Of a DNA stretch of 64,000 nt, positions 17,728 to 26,419 are shown one piece after another (position 1 is the first letter of the stretch; every line of letters begins with the position of its first letter). The position numbers and the translations under genes were made by a program. Source of the stretch: an uncultured Oscillospiraceae bacterium. GTDB lineage: Bacteria > Bacillota > Clostridia > Oscillospirales > Oscillospiraceae. The notes beneath the pieces are model-generated. The model worked only from the letters and a program-made list of their open reading frames with translations. It searched no databases and was not told the origin of the DNA. The stretch spans positions 1 through 64,000 of the forward strand of contig CATLFX010000003.1 of NCBI GenBank assembly GCA_949935795.1, read 5' to 3'.

Positions 17728-19143
17728 ATGAATGACACCATCGCCGCCATCGCCACCCCCGCGCTTCCCTCCGCCATCGGCATCCTGCGCCTGTCCGGGC
17801 CGGGGGCCGTTCGGGCCGTGGACCGGGTATTCACGCCCTTTCATGGCGGGCCCATGGGGGAACGCCCCGACCGGACCCTGGTGTACGGGGCCCTCCATGA
17901 CCGGGAGGGGGCGGTGATCGATCACTGCCTGTGCACCGTGTCCCGCGCCCCCCACAGCTACACCGGGGAGGACACCGCCGAGCTGCAATGCCACGGCTCC
18001 CCCGCCGCCCTGGCCCTGGGGCTGGAGGCCCTCTTTGCCGCCGGGGCCCGGCAGGCCGGGCCGGGGGAGTTCACCCGGCGGGCGTTTTTGAATGGGAAGC
18101 TGGATTTGACCCGCACCGAGGCGGTGGCCGACCTGATCCACGCCGAGACTCCGGCGGCGGCCCGGCAGGCGGCGGGCCAGCTGGGCGGGGCGCTGGCGGA
18201 GGCGGTGGAAGAAATTTATGACGAGCTCACCGGCCTGTGCGCCCACTTCCACGCGGTGCTGGACTACCCCGACGAGGACATCGAGCCCTTTGAGGCCCGG
18301 GAGCTGGCCGCCGTTCTGTCGGGCGCGGCGGCCAAGCTGGACGCTCTGGCCGCCACCTACCGGCGGGGGCGGTTTTTAAACGAAGGGGTGCCCTGCGCCA
18401 TCGTGGGACGGCCCAACGCGGGCAAATCCACCCTGTTCAACGCCCTTTTGGGCTACGAGCGGGCCATTGTGACCCCCATCCCCGGCACCACCAGGGACAC
18501 GGTGGAGGAGCGGGTGAATCTGGGCGGGGTGGTGCTGCGGCTGGTGGACACGGCGGGCCTGCGGGATACGGAGGACGCGGCGGAACGGCTGGGGGTGGAG
18601 CGCTCCCGGGCTGCCATGGAGCGGGCGAAGCTGATTCTGGCGGTGGTGGACGGCACCAGGCCGCCGGAAAAGGAGGACCTGGAGGTCCTGCGCATGGCGG
18701 CGGGGACGGGCAAGCCCTGGATTTTCGTGTGGTCCAAGCGGGACCTGCCCCAAAACAGCCACGCCGTGGGCTGTGTCGTGGGCTGGGACGACGGCCCTGC
18801 CGCGCCGGAGGGGAAGCGGTCCACGCTGGCCGCCTCGGTGGAGGTGTCCGCCCTCACCGGCCAGGGCATGGACCAGCTGGAGCGGGCGGTGGCGGCGCTG
18901 TTCCCGGAGCCGCCGGGGAGTCAGGCCGGGGCCCTGCTCACCAACGCCCGGCAGGCGGAGGCGGCGGGCCGGGCCCGGGAGGCCGTCCGCCGGGGTTCGG
19001 AGGCCCTTTCTATGGGGATGCCCCCCGACGCGGTGGTGGCCGACGTGGAGGAGGCCATGTCCGCCCTGGGGGAGCTGACGGGCCGCACGGTCCGGGAGGA
19101 CGTCACCGCCCGCATCTTCGAGCGGTTTTGCGTGGGAAAATAA
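17728..19143 (+). CDS. mnmE: tRNA modification GTPase MnmE
   Basis: With MnmG it forms the cmnm5 modification at tRNA wobble uridine 34. The 471 residues contain the folate-binding N-domain (MNDTIAAIATPALPSAIGILRLSG, SYTGEDTAELQCHGSP, GEFTRRAFLNGKLDLTRTEAVADLI) and a G domain with GRPNAGKST at about 227-235 and VDTAGLRDT. The C-terminal CVGK box (RIFERFCVGK) holds the catalytic cysteine. GAGGTGAA precedes the ATG. It is often near the origin in Firmicutes; here it is followed by unrelated genes, and mnmG is not in the window. Confidence 0.96.
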   Translation: MNDTIAAIATPALPSAIGILRLSGPGAVRAVDRVFTPFHGGPMGERPDRTLVYGALHDREGAVIDHCLCTVSRAPHSYTGEDTAELQCHGSPAALALGLEALFAAGARQAGPGEFTRRAFLNGKLDLTRTEAVADLIHAETPAAARQAAGQLGGALAEAVEEIYDELTGLCAHFHAVLDYPDEDIEPFEARELAAVLSGAAAKLDALAATYRRGRFLNEGVPCAIVGRPNAGKSTLFNALLGYERAIVTPIPGTTRDTVEERVNLGGVVLRLVDTAGLRDTEDAAERLGVERSRAAMERAKLILAVVDGTRPPEKEDLEVLRMAAGTGKPWIFVWSKRDLPQNSHAVGCVVGWDDGPAAPEGKRSTLAASVEVSALTGQGMDQLERAVAALFPEPPGSQAGALLTNARQAEAAGRAREAVRRGSEALSMGMPPDAVVADVEEAMSALGELTGRTVREDVTARIFERFCVGK

Positions 19144-19146
19144 CCC

Positions 19147-19175
19147 GTGACAGGGGCCCTTTTCCGGTGTATAAT
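19147..19175 (+). promoter_or_regulatory. Promoter of the SdpI-like/dtd/mutL genes
   Basis: GTGACA (19147-19152), 17 bp, TATAAT (19170-19175), immediately after the mnmE stop. Confidence 0.75.
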
Positions 19176-19195
19176 GAAATAAAGGGGGGCTTTTG

Positions 19196-19582
19196 ATGAA
19201 GCTGGGAATGTGGATTTTTATGCTGGTGTGCAACCTGCTTATCCCGGCGGTGGTGATCTGGTATGGGCTGCGGTTTAAGAAGAATCCGCCCAGGGAGGTC
19301 AACACCCTATTCGGCTACCGCACCCGCCGCTCTATGAAAAATCAGGAAACTTGGGATTTCGCCCAGCAGAAGATGGGAGAGGTTTGGGGGAGGTGGGGGT
19401 TTGCCATGCTGCCCCCGGTGGTGGTATGCCAGGCGCTGACCCTGCTGTGCCCCACCGTAGACGGTATGTGCCTGTGGAGTCTCCCCATTACGATAGTGGA
19501 GGCGGCGCTGCTGCTGCTCTCCATGATCCCGGTGGAACGGGCGCTGAAGAAAACCTTTGACAAGAATGGAAACAGACGGTAA
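19196..19582 (+). CDS. SdpI-family membrane protein
   Basis: The 128-residue protein has about three hydrophobic segments. Between the first two lies NTLFGYRTRRSMKNQETWDFAQ, the conserved SdpI/YhfL motif. In Bacillus SdpI gives immunity to the SdpC killing peptide, but most members have unknown roles. ATG 19196 follows AAAGGGGGG; an upstream TTG is less likely. It is 12 bp ahead of dtd and probably co-transcribed with dtd and mutL. No sdpC-like gene is seen nearby. Confidence 0.82.
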   Translation: MKLGMWIFMLVCNLLIPAVVIWYGLRFKKNPPREVNTLFGYRTRRSMKNQETWDFAQQKMGEVWGRWGFAMLPPVVVCQALTLLCPTVDGMCLWSLPITIVEAALLLLSMIPVERALKKTFDKNGNRR

Positions 19583-19594
19583 GGAGGACATTCC

Positions 19595-20029
19595 ATGAGA
19601 GCGGTTGTGACCCGGGTGAAGAACGCCCGGGTGGAGATAGACGGTAAAATCAACGGGGCCATTGAGACGGGCTTCCTGGTGCTGCTGGGGGTGGGCCCGG
19701 AGGACACCCCGGCCCAGGCGGACAAGCTGGCGGACAAGATCTGCGGCCTGCGGATCTTTGAGGACGAGAACGAGAAGATGAACCTGAACCTGGCCGCGGT
19801 GGGAGGCGCGCTGCTGGTGGTGAGCCAGTTCACCCTGTACGCCGACACCTCCTCCCGCCGTCCGGGGTTCTCCCACGCGGCCAAGCCGGACACGGCCATC
19901 CCGCTGTACCAGCGGTTCATGGAGCAGTGCCGGGAGCGGGGCTTCCGGGTGGAGCACGGGGAGTTCGGGGCGGACATGCAGGTGTTCTCCCAGAACGACG
20001 GCCCGGTGACGATATTACTAGAGGTATAA
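19595..20029 (+). CDS. dtd: D-aminoacyl-tRNA deacylase
   Basis: The 144-residue protein is full length for DTD. It has MRAVVTRVKNARVEIDGK at the start, the active-site motif SQFTLYADTSSRRPGFSHAAKPD and the closing NDGPVTILLEV (the Gly-Pro motif that excludes L-amino acids). It frees D-amino acids, and glycine from tRNA-Ala. AAGGAGG precedes the ATG. The stop codon is one base before the mutL start, so the two are coupled. Confidence 0.95.
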   Translation: MRAVVTRVKNARVEIDGKINGAIETGFLVLLGVGPEDTPAQADKLADKICGLRIFEDENEKMNLNLAAVGGALLVVSQFTLYADTSSRRPGFSHAAKPDTAIPLYQRFMEQCRERGFRVEHGEFGADMQVFSQNDGPVTILLEV

Positions 20030-20030
20030 T

Positions 20031-22067
20031 ATGGCGACGATAAAACAACTAGACCCCCATGTGGCCGACCTGATCGCGGCGGGCGAGGTGGTGGAGCGCC
20101 CCGCCAGCGTGGTGAAGGAACTGATGGAGAACGCCATCGACGCGGGGGCGTCCGCGGTCACGGTGGAGATCAGCCGGGGCGGGATGACCCTCATCCGGGT
20201 GACGGACGACGGTTGCGGCATCCCGGCGGACCAGGCGGCCACGGCGTTCCTGCGCCACGCCACGTCGAAAATCTCCGACGAGCACGATTTGGAGGCCATC
20301 GGCACCCTGGGCTTCCGGGGGGAGGCCCTGGCGGCCATCTCGGCGGTGTCCCGGATAGAGCTGCTCACCCGCACCGACGGGGAGGAGCTGGGCGCGTCCC
20401 TCACGGTGGAGGCCGGCCAGGTGACCAACCAGGAGGAGGCGGGCTGTCCCAAGGGCACCGCCATGGCGGTGCGGGACCTGTTCTACAACACCCCCGCCCG
20501 GCTGAAATTTATGAAAAAGGACGCGGCGGAGGGGGCGGCGGTGTATGCCGTGGTCCAGCGGGCGGCCCTGTCCCACCCGGAATTGAGCGTGAAGTTCATC
20601 CGGGACGGCAGACAGGAATTACTTACCCCCGGCGACGGCCAGCTGAAAAGCGCGGTCTACGCCGTCATGGGCCGGGACATCGCCCTGGGCTTCCTCCCCG
20701 TGGACGGGTCCCGGGAGGGGATGCGCGCTCAGGGCTTCGCCTCCCTGCCCGCCTGCTGCCGGGGGAGCCGGGGGTATCAGCACTTTTTCGTCAACGGCCG
20801 GTATGTCAAGAGCCGGGTGATGATGGCGGCGGTGGAGGAGGCATACAAAAACCAGAAGATGGTGGGTAAATTCCCCGGCTGCGTCATCCATCTGACGGTG
20901 GAACCGTCTGAGGTGGACGTGAACGTCCACCCCACCAAGACCGAGGTGAAGTTCCAGCGGGAACAGGCGGTGTTCGCCGCGGTGTACGGCGCGGTGCTGT
21001 CCGCCCTGAACGGGGACCGCACCCGGCCCCAGGCGGTGCTGCCCGGGGTGAAGGAGTCGGACGAGGTCACGCCCAATCAGACGGCCCTGCCCCTCAACGA
21101 CCGCTCACGGGAGCTGACTGGAACTCAGTTTATGCCCGCCTCCCGGTTCAAACCCATGCCGGGGTTCGCGCCGGGGAAGCAGCCCGAGACCCCGGTCCCG
21201 CCGGTGGTAAAGACAAGGGAGGAGGCCCCGCCGCCCCCCGAGGCGAAAAAAAAGAAGGACTCCCCCTTCCAATGGGTGGAGCCCCTGCCGGAGAAACGGG
21301 AAGAGGTCCCCGACCAAAAAGCGGAGGCCCCGGCGCCGGTAAAAAAAGCGCCGAAGGAGCCCGCGCCTGTCCCTGCCAGGGAGGAGCGGCCCGCGCCGGA
21401 GCAGGTTCCGCCGCAAAAAGACGCCCCCCCGCCGGAGCCCATTCCGGAGGAAGAACGTGTCCCCGCGCCCCAGCCTCCCGCCCCCGCGCCGGAGCCCCAG
21501 GAGGAGCCCTGGGTGGTCCGCGGGGAGCTGTTCCGTACCTATGTGATGGTGGAGCAGGGGGACAAGGTGCTGCTCATCGACAAGCACGCCGCCCACGAGC
21601 GGGCCAATTTCGACCGGCTCAAGGCGGCGGACTACCGCCCCATGGTCCAGGAGCTGCTCACCCCCGTCACCTTCACCCCCGCCCCGGAGGAGCGGGCCGC
21701 ATTACTGGAGCAGACCGATTTGCTGGCCCAATTCGGCTTCGAGGTGGAGGAGTTCGGGTCCGGGGCGCTGGCGGCGCGGTCCGCGCCGGACTATTTGGAC
21801 GTTGGAGACATTGAGCCCGCTCTGTCCGAGCTTGCCCGGCGGCTGAAGGTGGCGGGAACCGCCGACCCCGCCTCCGCCCGGGACGAGCTGCTGCATACCA
21901 TGGCCTGCAAGGCGGCCATCAAGGGGGGCTGGCGCAGCGGCCCAGAGGAGCTGGAGGAGGTGGCCCGGCTGGTGATGAGCGGGGCGGTGAAGTACTGCCC
22001 CCACGGCCGGCCGGTGGCCATCGAGCTGACAAAGAAGCAGCTGGAAAAGCAGTTCAAACGGGCATGA
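20031..22067 (+). CDS. mutL: DNA mismatch repair protein MutL (endonuclease type)
   Basis: The 678-residue protein has the GHKL ATPase with ELMENAIDAGA, DDGCGI and TLGFRGEAL, then a proline/glutamate-rich linker (about 340-500). The C-terminal domain carries DKHAAHERANFD from D517, ACKAAIKGG and CPHGRP. These belong to the metal-dependent nicking MutL of organisms without MutH. The canonical motif is DQHA-x2-E-x4-E; here Q is K and the last E is D, a conservative change in a key site. It follows dtd with one base between. It acts with MutS. Confidence 0.95.
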   Translation: MATIKQLDPHVADLIAAGEVVERPASVVKELMENAIDAGASAVTVEISRGGMTLIRVTDDGCGIPADQAATAFLRHATSKISDEHDLEAIGTLGFRGEALAAISAVSRIELLTRTDGEELGASLTVEAGQVTNQEEAGCPKGTAMAVRDLFYNTPARLKFMKKDAAEGAAVYAVVQRAALSHPELSVKFIRDGRQELLTPGDGQLKSAVYAVMGRDIALGFLPVDGSREGMRAQGFASLPACCRGSRGYQHFFVNGRYVKSRVMMAAVEEAYKNQKMVGKFPGCVIHLTVEPSEVDVNVHPTKTEVKFQREQAVFAAVYGAVLSALNGDRTRPQAVLPGVKESDEVTPNQTALPLNDRSRELTGTQFMPASRFKPMPGFAPGKQPETPVPPVVKTREEAPPPPEAKKKKDSPFQWVEPLPEKREEVPDQKAEAPAPVKKAPKEPAPVPAREERPAPEQVPPQKDAPPPEPIPEEERVPAPQPPAPAPEPQEEPWVVRGELFRTYVMVEQGDKVLLIDKHAAHERANFDRLKAADYRPMVQELLTPVTFTPAPEERAALLEQTDLLAQFGFEVEEFGSGALAARSAPDYLDVGDIEPALSELARRLKVAGTADPASARDELLHTMACKAAIKGGWRSGPEELEEVARLVMSGAVKYCPHGRPVAIELTKKQLEKQFKRA

Positions 22068-22070
22068 GGG

Positions 22071-22529
22071 TCAGGCGTTTTTCTTCCTCGCCTGCCACAC
22101 CTTGGCCAGGATGTCCTTGAGCACCAGCATGGCGTCCAGCTCGCTGTAGCCGTACTCCATTTTGAGCCGGTCCAGCAGCCGGGCCAGCTCCTGGGCGTAG
22201 GGGGCGGGGTCCACCGTCTCCTGGTACGTTACCAGGACGGGGTACTTCTTCCCCCAGGCTTTTGTCCAGTCAATCTTGTCCGTCACCTTGTCGCTGGTGC
22301 GCTCAATGGCCTCCTGGACCTCCTGCACGTCCAGGTCGAAGTCGATGAGCTCATCCAGGGACAGCTTATACAGGGCCGCCATCCGCTTGGACTGGCGGAT
22401 ATCGGGCAGGGTCTCGCCCGTCTCCCACTTGGAGATGGTCTGGCGGCTCACCCCCAGCTTTTCCGCCACCGCCTCCTGGGACAGCCCGCTTTTCTTCCGG
22501 GCCCGGCACAGACTATTTCCTAAACTCAT
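22071..22529 (-). CDS. XRE-family transcriptional regulator
   Basis: The 152-residue protein has an N-terminal HTH (GNSLCRARKKSGLSQEAVAEKLGVSRQTISKWETGETLPDI, residues 4-44). A helical C-terminal domain with KYPVLVTYQETVDPAPYAQELARLL is unrecognised. AAAGGAG lies upstream of the ATG. It converges with mutL with only 3 bp between stops, and no terminator is seen between them. Target genes are unknown. Confidence 0.85.
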   Translation of the reverse strand: MSLGNSLCRARKKSGLSQEAVAEKLGVSRQTISKWETGETLPDIRQSKRMAALYKLSLDELIDFDLDVQEVQEAIERTSDKVTDKIDWTKAWGKKYPVLVTYQETVDPAPYAQELARLLDRLKMEYGYSELDAMLVLKDILAKVWQARKKNA

Positions 22530-22631
22530 AAAATACCGCTCCTTTCACGTGTTGTTCCCCCAGTATAACGGAGAGCGGGGAAAAGGTCCACCATCTGGAC
22601 GGTACAAACGCGCACGGATTGCTGACAGGGA

Positions 22632-22659
22632 AAGCGCCCTCCCGGCTGGGAGGGCGCTT
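22632..22659 (-). terminator. Terminator of pta
   Basis: AAGCGCCCTCCC (22632-22643) pairs with 22648-22659 around GGCT. On the minus strand it ends in CTTTCCC, a short T run, 20 bp past the pta stop. Confidence 0.8.
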
Positions 22660-22678
22660 GACTGCGGCAAAACGGAGG

Positions 22679-23656
22679 TCAGTCTGCCAGTGCGGCGGTG
22701 ATGATGGACATGGAGTAGACCTCCAGGGCGTTGCAGCCCCGGGACAGGTCGTTGATAGGGGCGTTCAGGCCCAGCAGGATGGGGCCGTAGGCGTCAAAGT
22801 TGCCCATGCGCTGGGCGATCTTGTAGCCGATGTTGCCGGAGGAGATGTCGGGGAAAATGAAGGTGTTGGCCCGGCCCGCCACGCTGGACTTGGGGGCCTT
22901 CAGCTTGCCCACGGTGGGGGACACGGCGGCGTCGAACTGGAACTCGCCGTCCACGGGGAAGTCCAGGTCCATACCCTGGAGCTTCTTGCAGGCGTTGCGC
23001 ATCTTGTCCACCATGGGGCCCTTGCCGGAACCCATGGTGGAATAGCTCAGCATGGCCACCTTGGGCTCCGCGCCGAACCGGCGGGCGCAGGCGGCCACCT
23101 CCTGGGTGATCTCCACCAGGTCGTCCTCGGTGGGGTCGATGTTGATGGCGCAGTCGCCCATGGCCAGCACCTGGTTGCCGCCGGTGGCGAAGGGCCGCAC
23201 CAGGATGAAGCAGGAGGACACGATCTTGTTGCCCGGCTTGGTTTTGATCAGCTGGAGGGCGGGGCGCACGGTGTCGGCGGTGGAGTAGGTGGCGCCGCCC
23301 AGCAGGCAGTCGGCCTCCTTCATGGCCACCAGCATGGTGCCGAAATAGTTGCCCTGCTGGAGGGCCTCCCGGCACTGCTCGGGGGTCATCTTGCCCTTGC
23401 GCAGCTCCACCATCTTGGCCGCCATCTCGTCCATCTTGTCGTAGGTGTGGGGCTGGAGGATGGTGACGCCCTTGACGTTGAGGCACTCCTCGTCCGCCAC
23501 CTTATAAATCTTCTCGGGGTCTCCGATGAGGATGGGGGTGAGGAAGGTGCCGGACAGCAGCCGGGCGGCGGCCTCCAGGATGCGGGGGTCCTCACCCTCG
23601 GTGAACACAATCTTCTTGGGGTTCTTCTTCAGCTTCTGGATCATCAGTCTGAACAT
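22679..23656 (-). CDS. pta: Phosphate acetyltransferase
   Basis: It interconverts acetyl-CoA and acetyl phosphate in fermentation. The 325-residue protein is the short Pta form. It shows KKIVFTEGEDPRILEAAARLL at the start, LLGGATYSTADTVRPALQLI (active-site loop), ILVRPFATGGNQVLAMGDCAINIDP and VAMLSYSTMGSGKG. The start is ATG 23656 with GGAGG upstream; the longer frame reaches into the regulatory region. No ackA is adjacent. An exact split from phosphate butyryltransferase rests on the conserved FVMGDCA/SYSTMGSG segments. Confidence 0.95.
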   Translation of the reverse strand: MFRLMIQKLKKNPKKIVFTEGEDPRILEAAARLLSGTFLTPILIGDPEKIYKVADEECLNVKGVTILQPHTYDKMDEMAAKMVELRKGKMTPEQCREALQQGNYFGTMLVAMKEADCLLGGATYSTADTVRPALQLIKTKPGNKIVSSCFILVRPFATGGNQVLAMGDCAINIDPTEDDLVEITQEVAACARRFGAEPKVAMLSYSTMGSGKGPMVDKMRNACKKLQGMDLDFPVDGEFQFDAAVSPTVGKLKAPKSSVAGRANTFIFPDISSGNIGYKIAQRMGNFDAYGPILLGLNAPINDLSRGCNALEVYSMSIITAALAD

Positions 23657-23741
23657 GGGTCGTTTCCTCCGTTTTCGGGGCGGCGGCGGGAAAATTTCCA
23701 GATGCTCCCGGCCTGCCCAGTTTTTTAGAATGCTGTTATTT

Positions 23742-23770
23742 AATTTATCACCGTCCCGCCGCTTTTTCAA
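23742..23770 (-). promoter_or_regulatory. Promoter of pta
   Basis: On the minus strand TTGAAA (23765-23770), 17 bp, TAAATT (23742-23747). Confidence 0.75.
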
Positions 23771-23837
23771 GGGGGTTCTGGTGAAAATCACAAAAAAACC
23801 CGGCGCATTTTCTTTGACATTCGCAAGCAATCCACTC

Positions 23838-23866
23838 TTTACAAACCGTATTCTCCCCGCTATACT
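23838..23866 (+). promoter_or_regulatory. Promoter of the XRE gene at 24062
   Basis: TTTACA (23838-23843), 17 bp, TATACT (23861-23866). It implies an unusually long untranslated leader of about 190 bp containing a GC-rich inverted stretch near 23885. Confidence 0.7.
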
Positions 23867-24061
23867 ATACATACTGTGTTGCGGGGCGGGCAGCCGCCCG
23901 CCGCCGCAGGAAATGCTGAAGGGATTTCTGTGCGCCCTTGGAGCGCCGCCGCAGGTCCGTGAGCCCGTGCGTCCGAGTGTTCGTGTGTCCATGGTCCCAA
24001 CAGCCTTTTCCTAATGACGACGTCGACGTTTGAAGCTACACTAGGAAAGGGGAAAATCCGA

Positions 24062-24766
24062 ATGACCAATCCCGATTTCGCACGTACCCTCTCGCTGCTG
24101 CGGCAGGAGAAGGGCATTTCCCAGCGGCAGGCGGCTAAGACGCTGGGCATCTCCCAGGCGCTGCTCTCCCACTACGAGAACGGGGCCCGTGAGCCCGGTC
24201 TGGTGTTCGTGGTCAAGGCCTGCGACTTTTACAACGTATCCGCCGACTTCCTGCTGGGGCGCACCCTCAGCCGGGACGGCACCACCATTCTGGACGCGGA
24301 CTCCCTGTACGACGTGTCCGACGAGCGGGACAACGTGATGCGGGGCTCGGTGCTGGCTACCCTGTCCAAAAAGCTGGTGGTGAACTCCGTGGGGCTGCTG
24401 TTCGACCTGCTCAGCAAGGTGGGCAGCAAGAAGGCCATCCGGGCGGCGGCCAACTATCTGTCCGGCACGGTGTATATTTTGTTCCGCCACCTCCACCGGG
24501 CCAGCGGCAACGAGAACGACGACTTCTTCAACATCCGGGAGGAGTGGTTCCTGGCGGGCCTGCCCCGGGCGGATATGCTGATGAGCGAGGCGGAGTTTGT
24601 GGACGCTCTGGCCAATTCCGGCAAGGGCACCCAGTTCCCGCCCCTGGACAACGACTCCATGAAAGCGGCCTATCCGGGGACCTATCAGTCCCTGCTTCAG
24701 ATCGTACACACCTGCGGCGAACGGCTCAACGGCGAGATGACCAGCCATTTGGAAAATACCCGTTGA
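24062..24766 (+). CDS. XRE-family regulator with helical C-terminal domain
   Basis: Residues about 3-60 are an HTH (FARTLSLLRQEKGISQRQAAKTLGISQALLSHYENGAREPG...NVSADFLLG). The remaining 170 residues are helical and unrecognised; they include HLHRASGNENDDFFNIREEWFLAGLPRAD. ATG 24062 has AAAGGGG upstream, so the protein has 234 residues; an earlier ATG at 24014 lacks a ribosome site. It precedes the MBOAT/AlgJ-like pair, from which repeat sequence separates it. A regulatory link to them is only a guess. Confidence 0.82.
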   Translation: MTNPDFARTLSLLRQEKGISQRQAAKTLGISQALLSHYENGAREPGLVFVVKACDFYNVSADFLLGRTLSRDGTTILDADSLYDVSDERDNVMRGSVLATLSKKLVVNSVGLLFDLLSKVGSKKAIRAAANYLSGTVYILFRHLHRASGNENDDFFNIREEWFLAGLPRADMLMSEAEFVDALANSGKGTQFPPLDNDSMKAAYPGTYQSLLQIVHTCGERLNGEMTSHLENTR

Positions 24767-24771
24767 CAGAA

Positions 24772-24867
24772 AAGCGCGGAGAAGCGGAAAGCGACTGAGC
24801 GTCCTGGCCGCTTCGCAGCGTGACAAAGAAGCGCGGAGCCGCCGTGGACAGGCAAAGCGTGACAAGA
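24772..24867 (+). repeat. Family 3 repeat, two tandem divergent units
   Basis: Two units each run from AAGCGCGGAG to AGCGTGACAA in the 115-bp gap before the MBOAT gene. Related copies are at 26333-26406 and, reversed, 59990-60120. Confidence 0.55.
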
Positions 24868-24881
24868 ACCGAGGAAATCTC

Positions 24882-26330
24882 ATGAACGTGCAAAGCCATC
24901 TGTTTGTGCTGGCTTATCTGCCCCTGGCGCTGATTTTATGGCGGGTGCTGGGCGGGCGGCTGGGAAACCGTGCCGCCCGGCTGTTCCTGCTGTGCGCCGG
25001 GGTGGTGTTCTGCGGCTGGGAGTCCCCCCTGTCCCTGCTGGTGCTGGGGGCGGAGGGGGCGGTCAGCTATGCCCTGGGCCGCCGGATCGCCCGGGACCGG
25101 TCCCGGGGAAAGCCCCTGCTGTGGACGGGGGCTTTGCTCCTGCTGGCGGTGCTGGCCTTTTTCAAGTACACCGGCTTTGCGCTGTCCCTGACGCCGCTGG
25201 AAGGAGCGTTTGCCCCTCCCGCCTGGCTGGCGCCCCTGGGGCTGTCCTTCGTCACCTTTCAGCAGATTTTGTGGCTGCGGGACTGCTATGATGGGGCGGC
25301 GGGGGAGGACGTGTCCCCCCTTGACTACGCCTGTTGCGTCACCTTTTTCGCCACCGCCACCTGCGGGCCCATCACCCGGGTGGGAGAGCTGGCCCCCCAG
25401 CTGCGCCGCCCCGCCCCCTTCTCCTGGGACGATCTGGCAGCGGGGCTGTATTGCTTTGCCCTGGGGCTGGGCAAAAAGGTGATGGTGGCCGGAGTGTTCG
25501 CCAACGGGGCCGATTTTGGTTACGCCCATGTGTGGGACCTCTCCCCTATGGACAGCGCCCTGACCATTTTGTGCTATACCCTGCAAATTTATTTCGATTT
25601 CTCCGGCTACTGCGACATGGCCTCCGGCATGGCCCGGATGATGGGCGTGAAGCTGCCGGTGAACTTCAACAGCCCCTATCAGGCCCTGTCGGTGCGGGAT
25701 TTCTGGGGGCGGTGGCACATCACCCTGTCTACCTTCTTCCGCCAGTGCGTATACATCCCTCTGGGCGGCAATCGGGAAGGGACCGCCGCCACTTGCCGGA
25801 ACATCATGATCGTGTTCCTGTTGTCCGGCCTGTGGCACGGAGCGGGCTGGGGATTCCTCATCTGGGGGGCCCTTCACGGGCTGGCCCAGGTGGTGGAGCG
25901 GCTTTTGAAGGGGAAGGTCTCCCTGCCCAAGCCCCTGGCCTGGGCCCTCACCTTCTTGTTTGTCAACATCGCCTGGGTGTTTTTCCGGGCGGACAGCGTC
26001 AGCCAGGCCCTTGCCCTGCTGGGCGGGCTGTTCCAGGGCGGCTGGGGCCTGCCCACCAAGGAATTCGCTTTTGCCCTGCCCCTGAAGGTGATGAGCGAGG
26101 CGCTGGGCTTCCTCCAGAACGCCGTGAACCCGGCGGGCCGGGCGCTGACCTACTGGGCGCCGCTGGCCCTGCTCCCGGTCGGGCTGGGGCTGCTGGCCTT
26201 GCCCAACCCGCTGGCGCGGGCGGAGAAATTCCGGCCCACGGCCTGGCGGGCGGCGCTGACCACCCTTTGCCTGGCGGGGGCGGTGCTGCTGTTCGCGGGT
26301 GTGGATACCTTTATCTACGCCAACTTTTGA
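24882..26330 (+). CDS. MBOAT-family O-acyltransferase (AlgI/DltB-like)
   Basis: This 482-residue polytopic membrane protein has the MBOAT core: LGLSFVTFQQILWLRDCYDG, YFDFSGYCDMASGMARMMG, NFNSPYQALSVRDFWGRWHITLSTFF, VYIPLGGNREG and LSGLWHGAGWGFLIWG, with catalytic H319. Members move acyl groups from a cytoplasmic donor to extracellular polymers (alginate, teichoic acid or capsular glycans). The AlgJ/AlgX-like gene downstream is the usual partner. No dltA, dltC or dltD is near, so D-alanylation is unlikely. The acceptor is not identifiable. Confidence 0.9.
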   Translation: MNVQSHLFVLAYLPLALILWRVLGGRLGNRAARLFLLCAGVVFCGWESPLSLLVLGAEGAVSYALGRRIARDRSRGKPLLWTGALLLLAVLAFFKYTGFALSLTPLEGAFAPPAWLAPLGLSFVTFQQILWLRDCYDGAAGEDVSPLDYACCVTFFATATCGPITRVGELAPQLRRPAPFSWDDLAAGLYCFALGLGKKVMVAGVFANGADFGYAHVWDLSPMDSALTILCYTLQIYFDFSGYCDMASGMARMMGVKLPVNFNSPYQALSVRDFWGRWHITLSTFFRQCVYIPLGGNREGTAATCRNIMIVFLLSGLWHGAGWGFLIWGALHGLAQVVERLLKGKVSLPKPLAWALTFLFVNIAWVFFRADSVSQALALLGGLFQGGWGLPTKEFAFALPLKVMSEALGFLQNAVNPAGRALTYWAPLALLPVGLGLLALPNPLARAEKFRPTAWRAALTTLCLAGAVLLFAGVDTFIYANF

Positions 26331-26332
26331 GA

Positions 26333-26406
26333 GAAGCGCGAGGATAGACCCATAGGGCCGGAAGGAAGCCGAACCGTAATGGGTCCAATCCGAGCGTGAC
26401 AAGAAA
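26333..26406 (+). repeat. Family 3 repeat
   Basis: GAAGCGCGAGGATAG at the left end and CCAATCCGAGCGTGACAAGA at the right are identical to the ends of the reversed copy at 59990-60120. It starts 3 bp after the MBOAT stop codon. Confidence 0.75.
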
Positions 26407-26419
26407 GGGGGCGGGAGAC

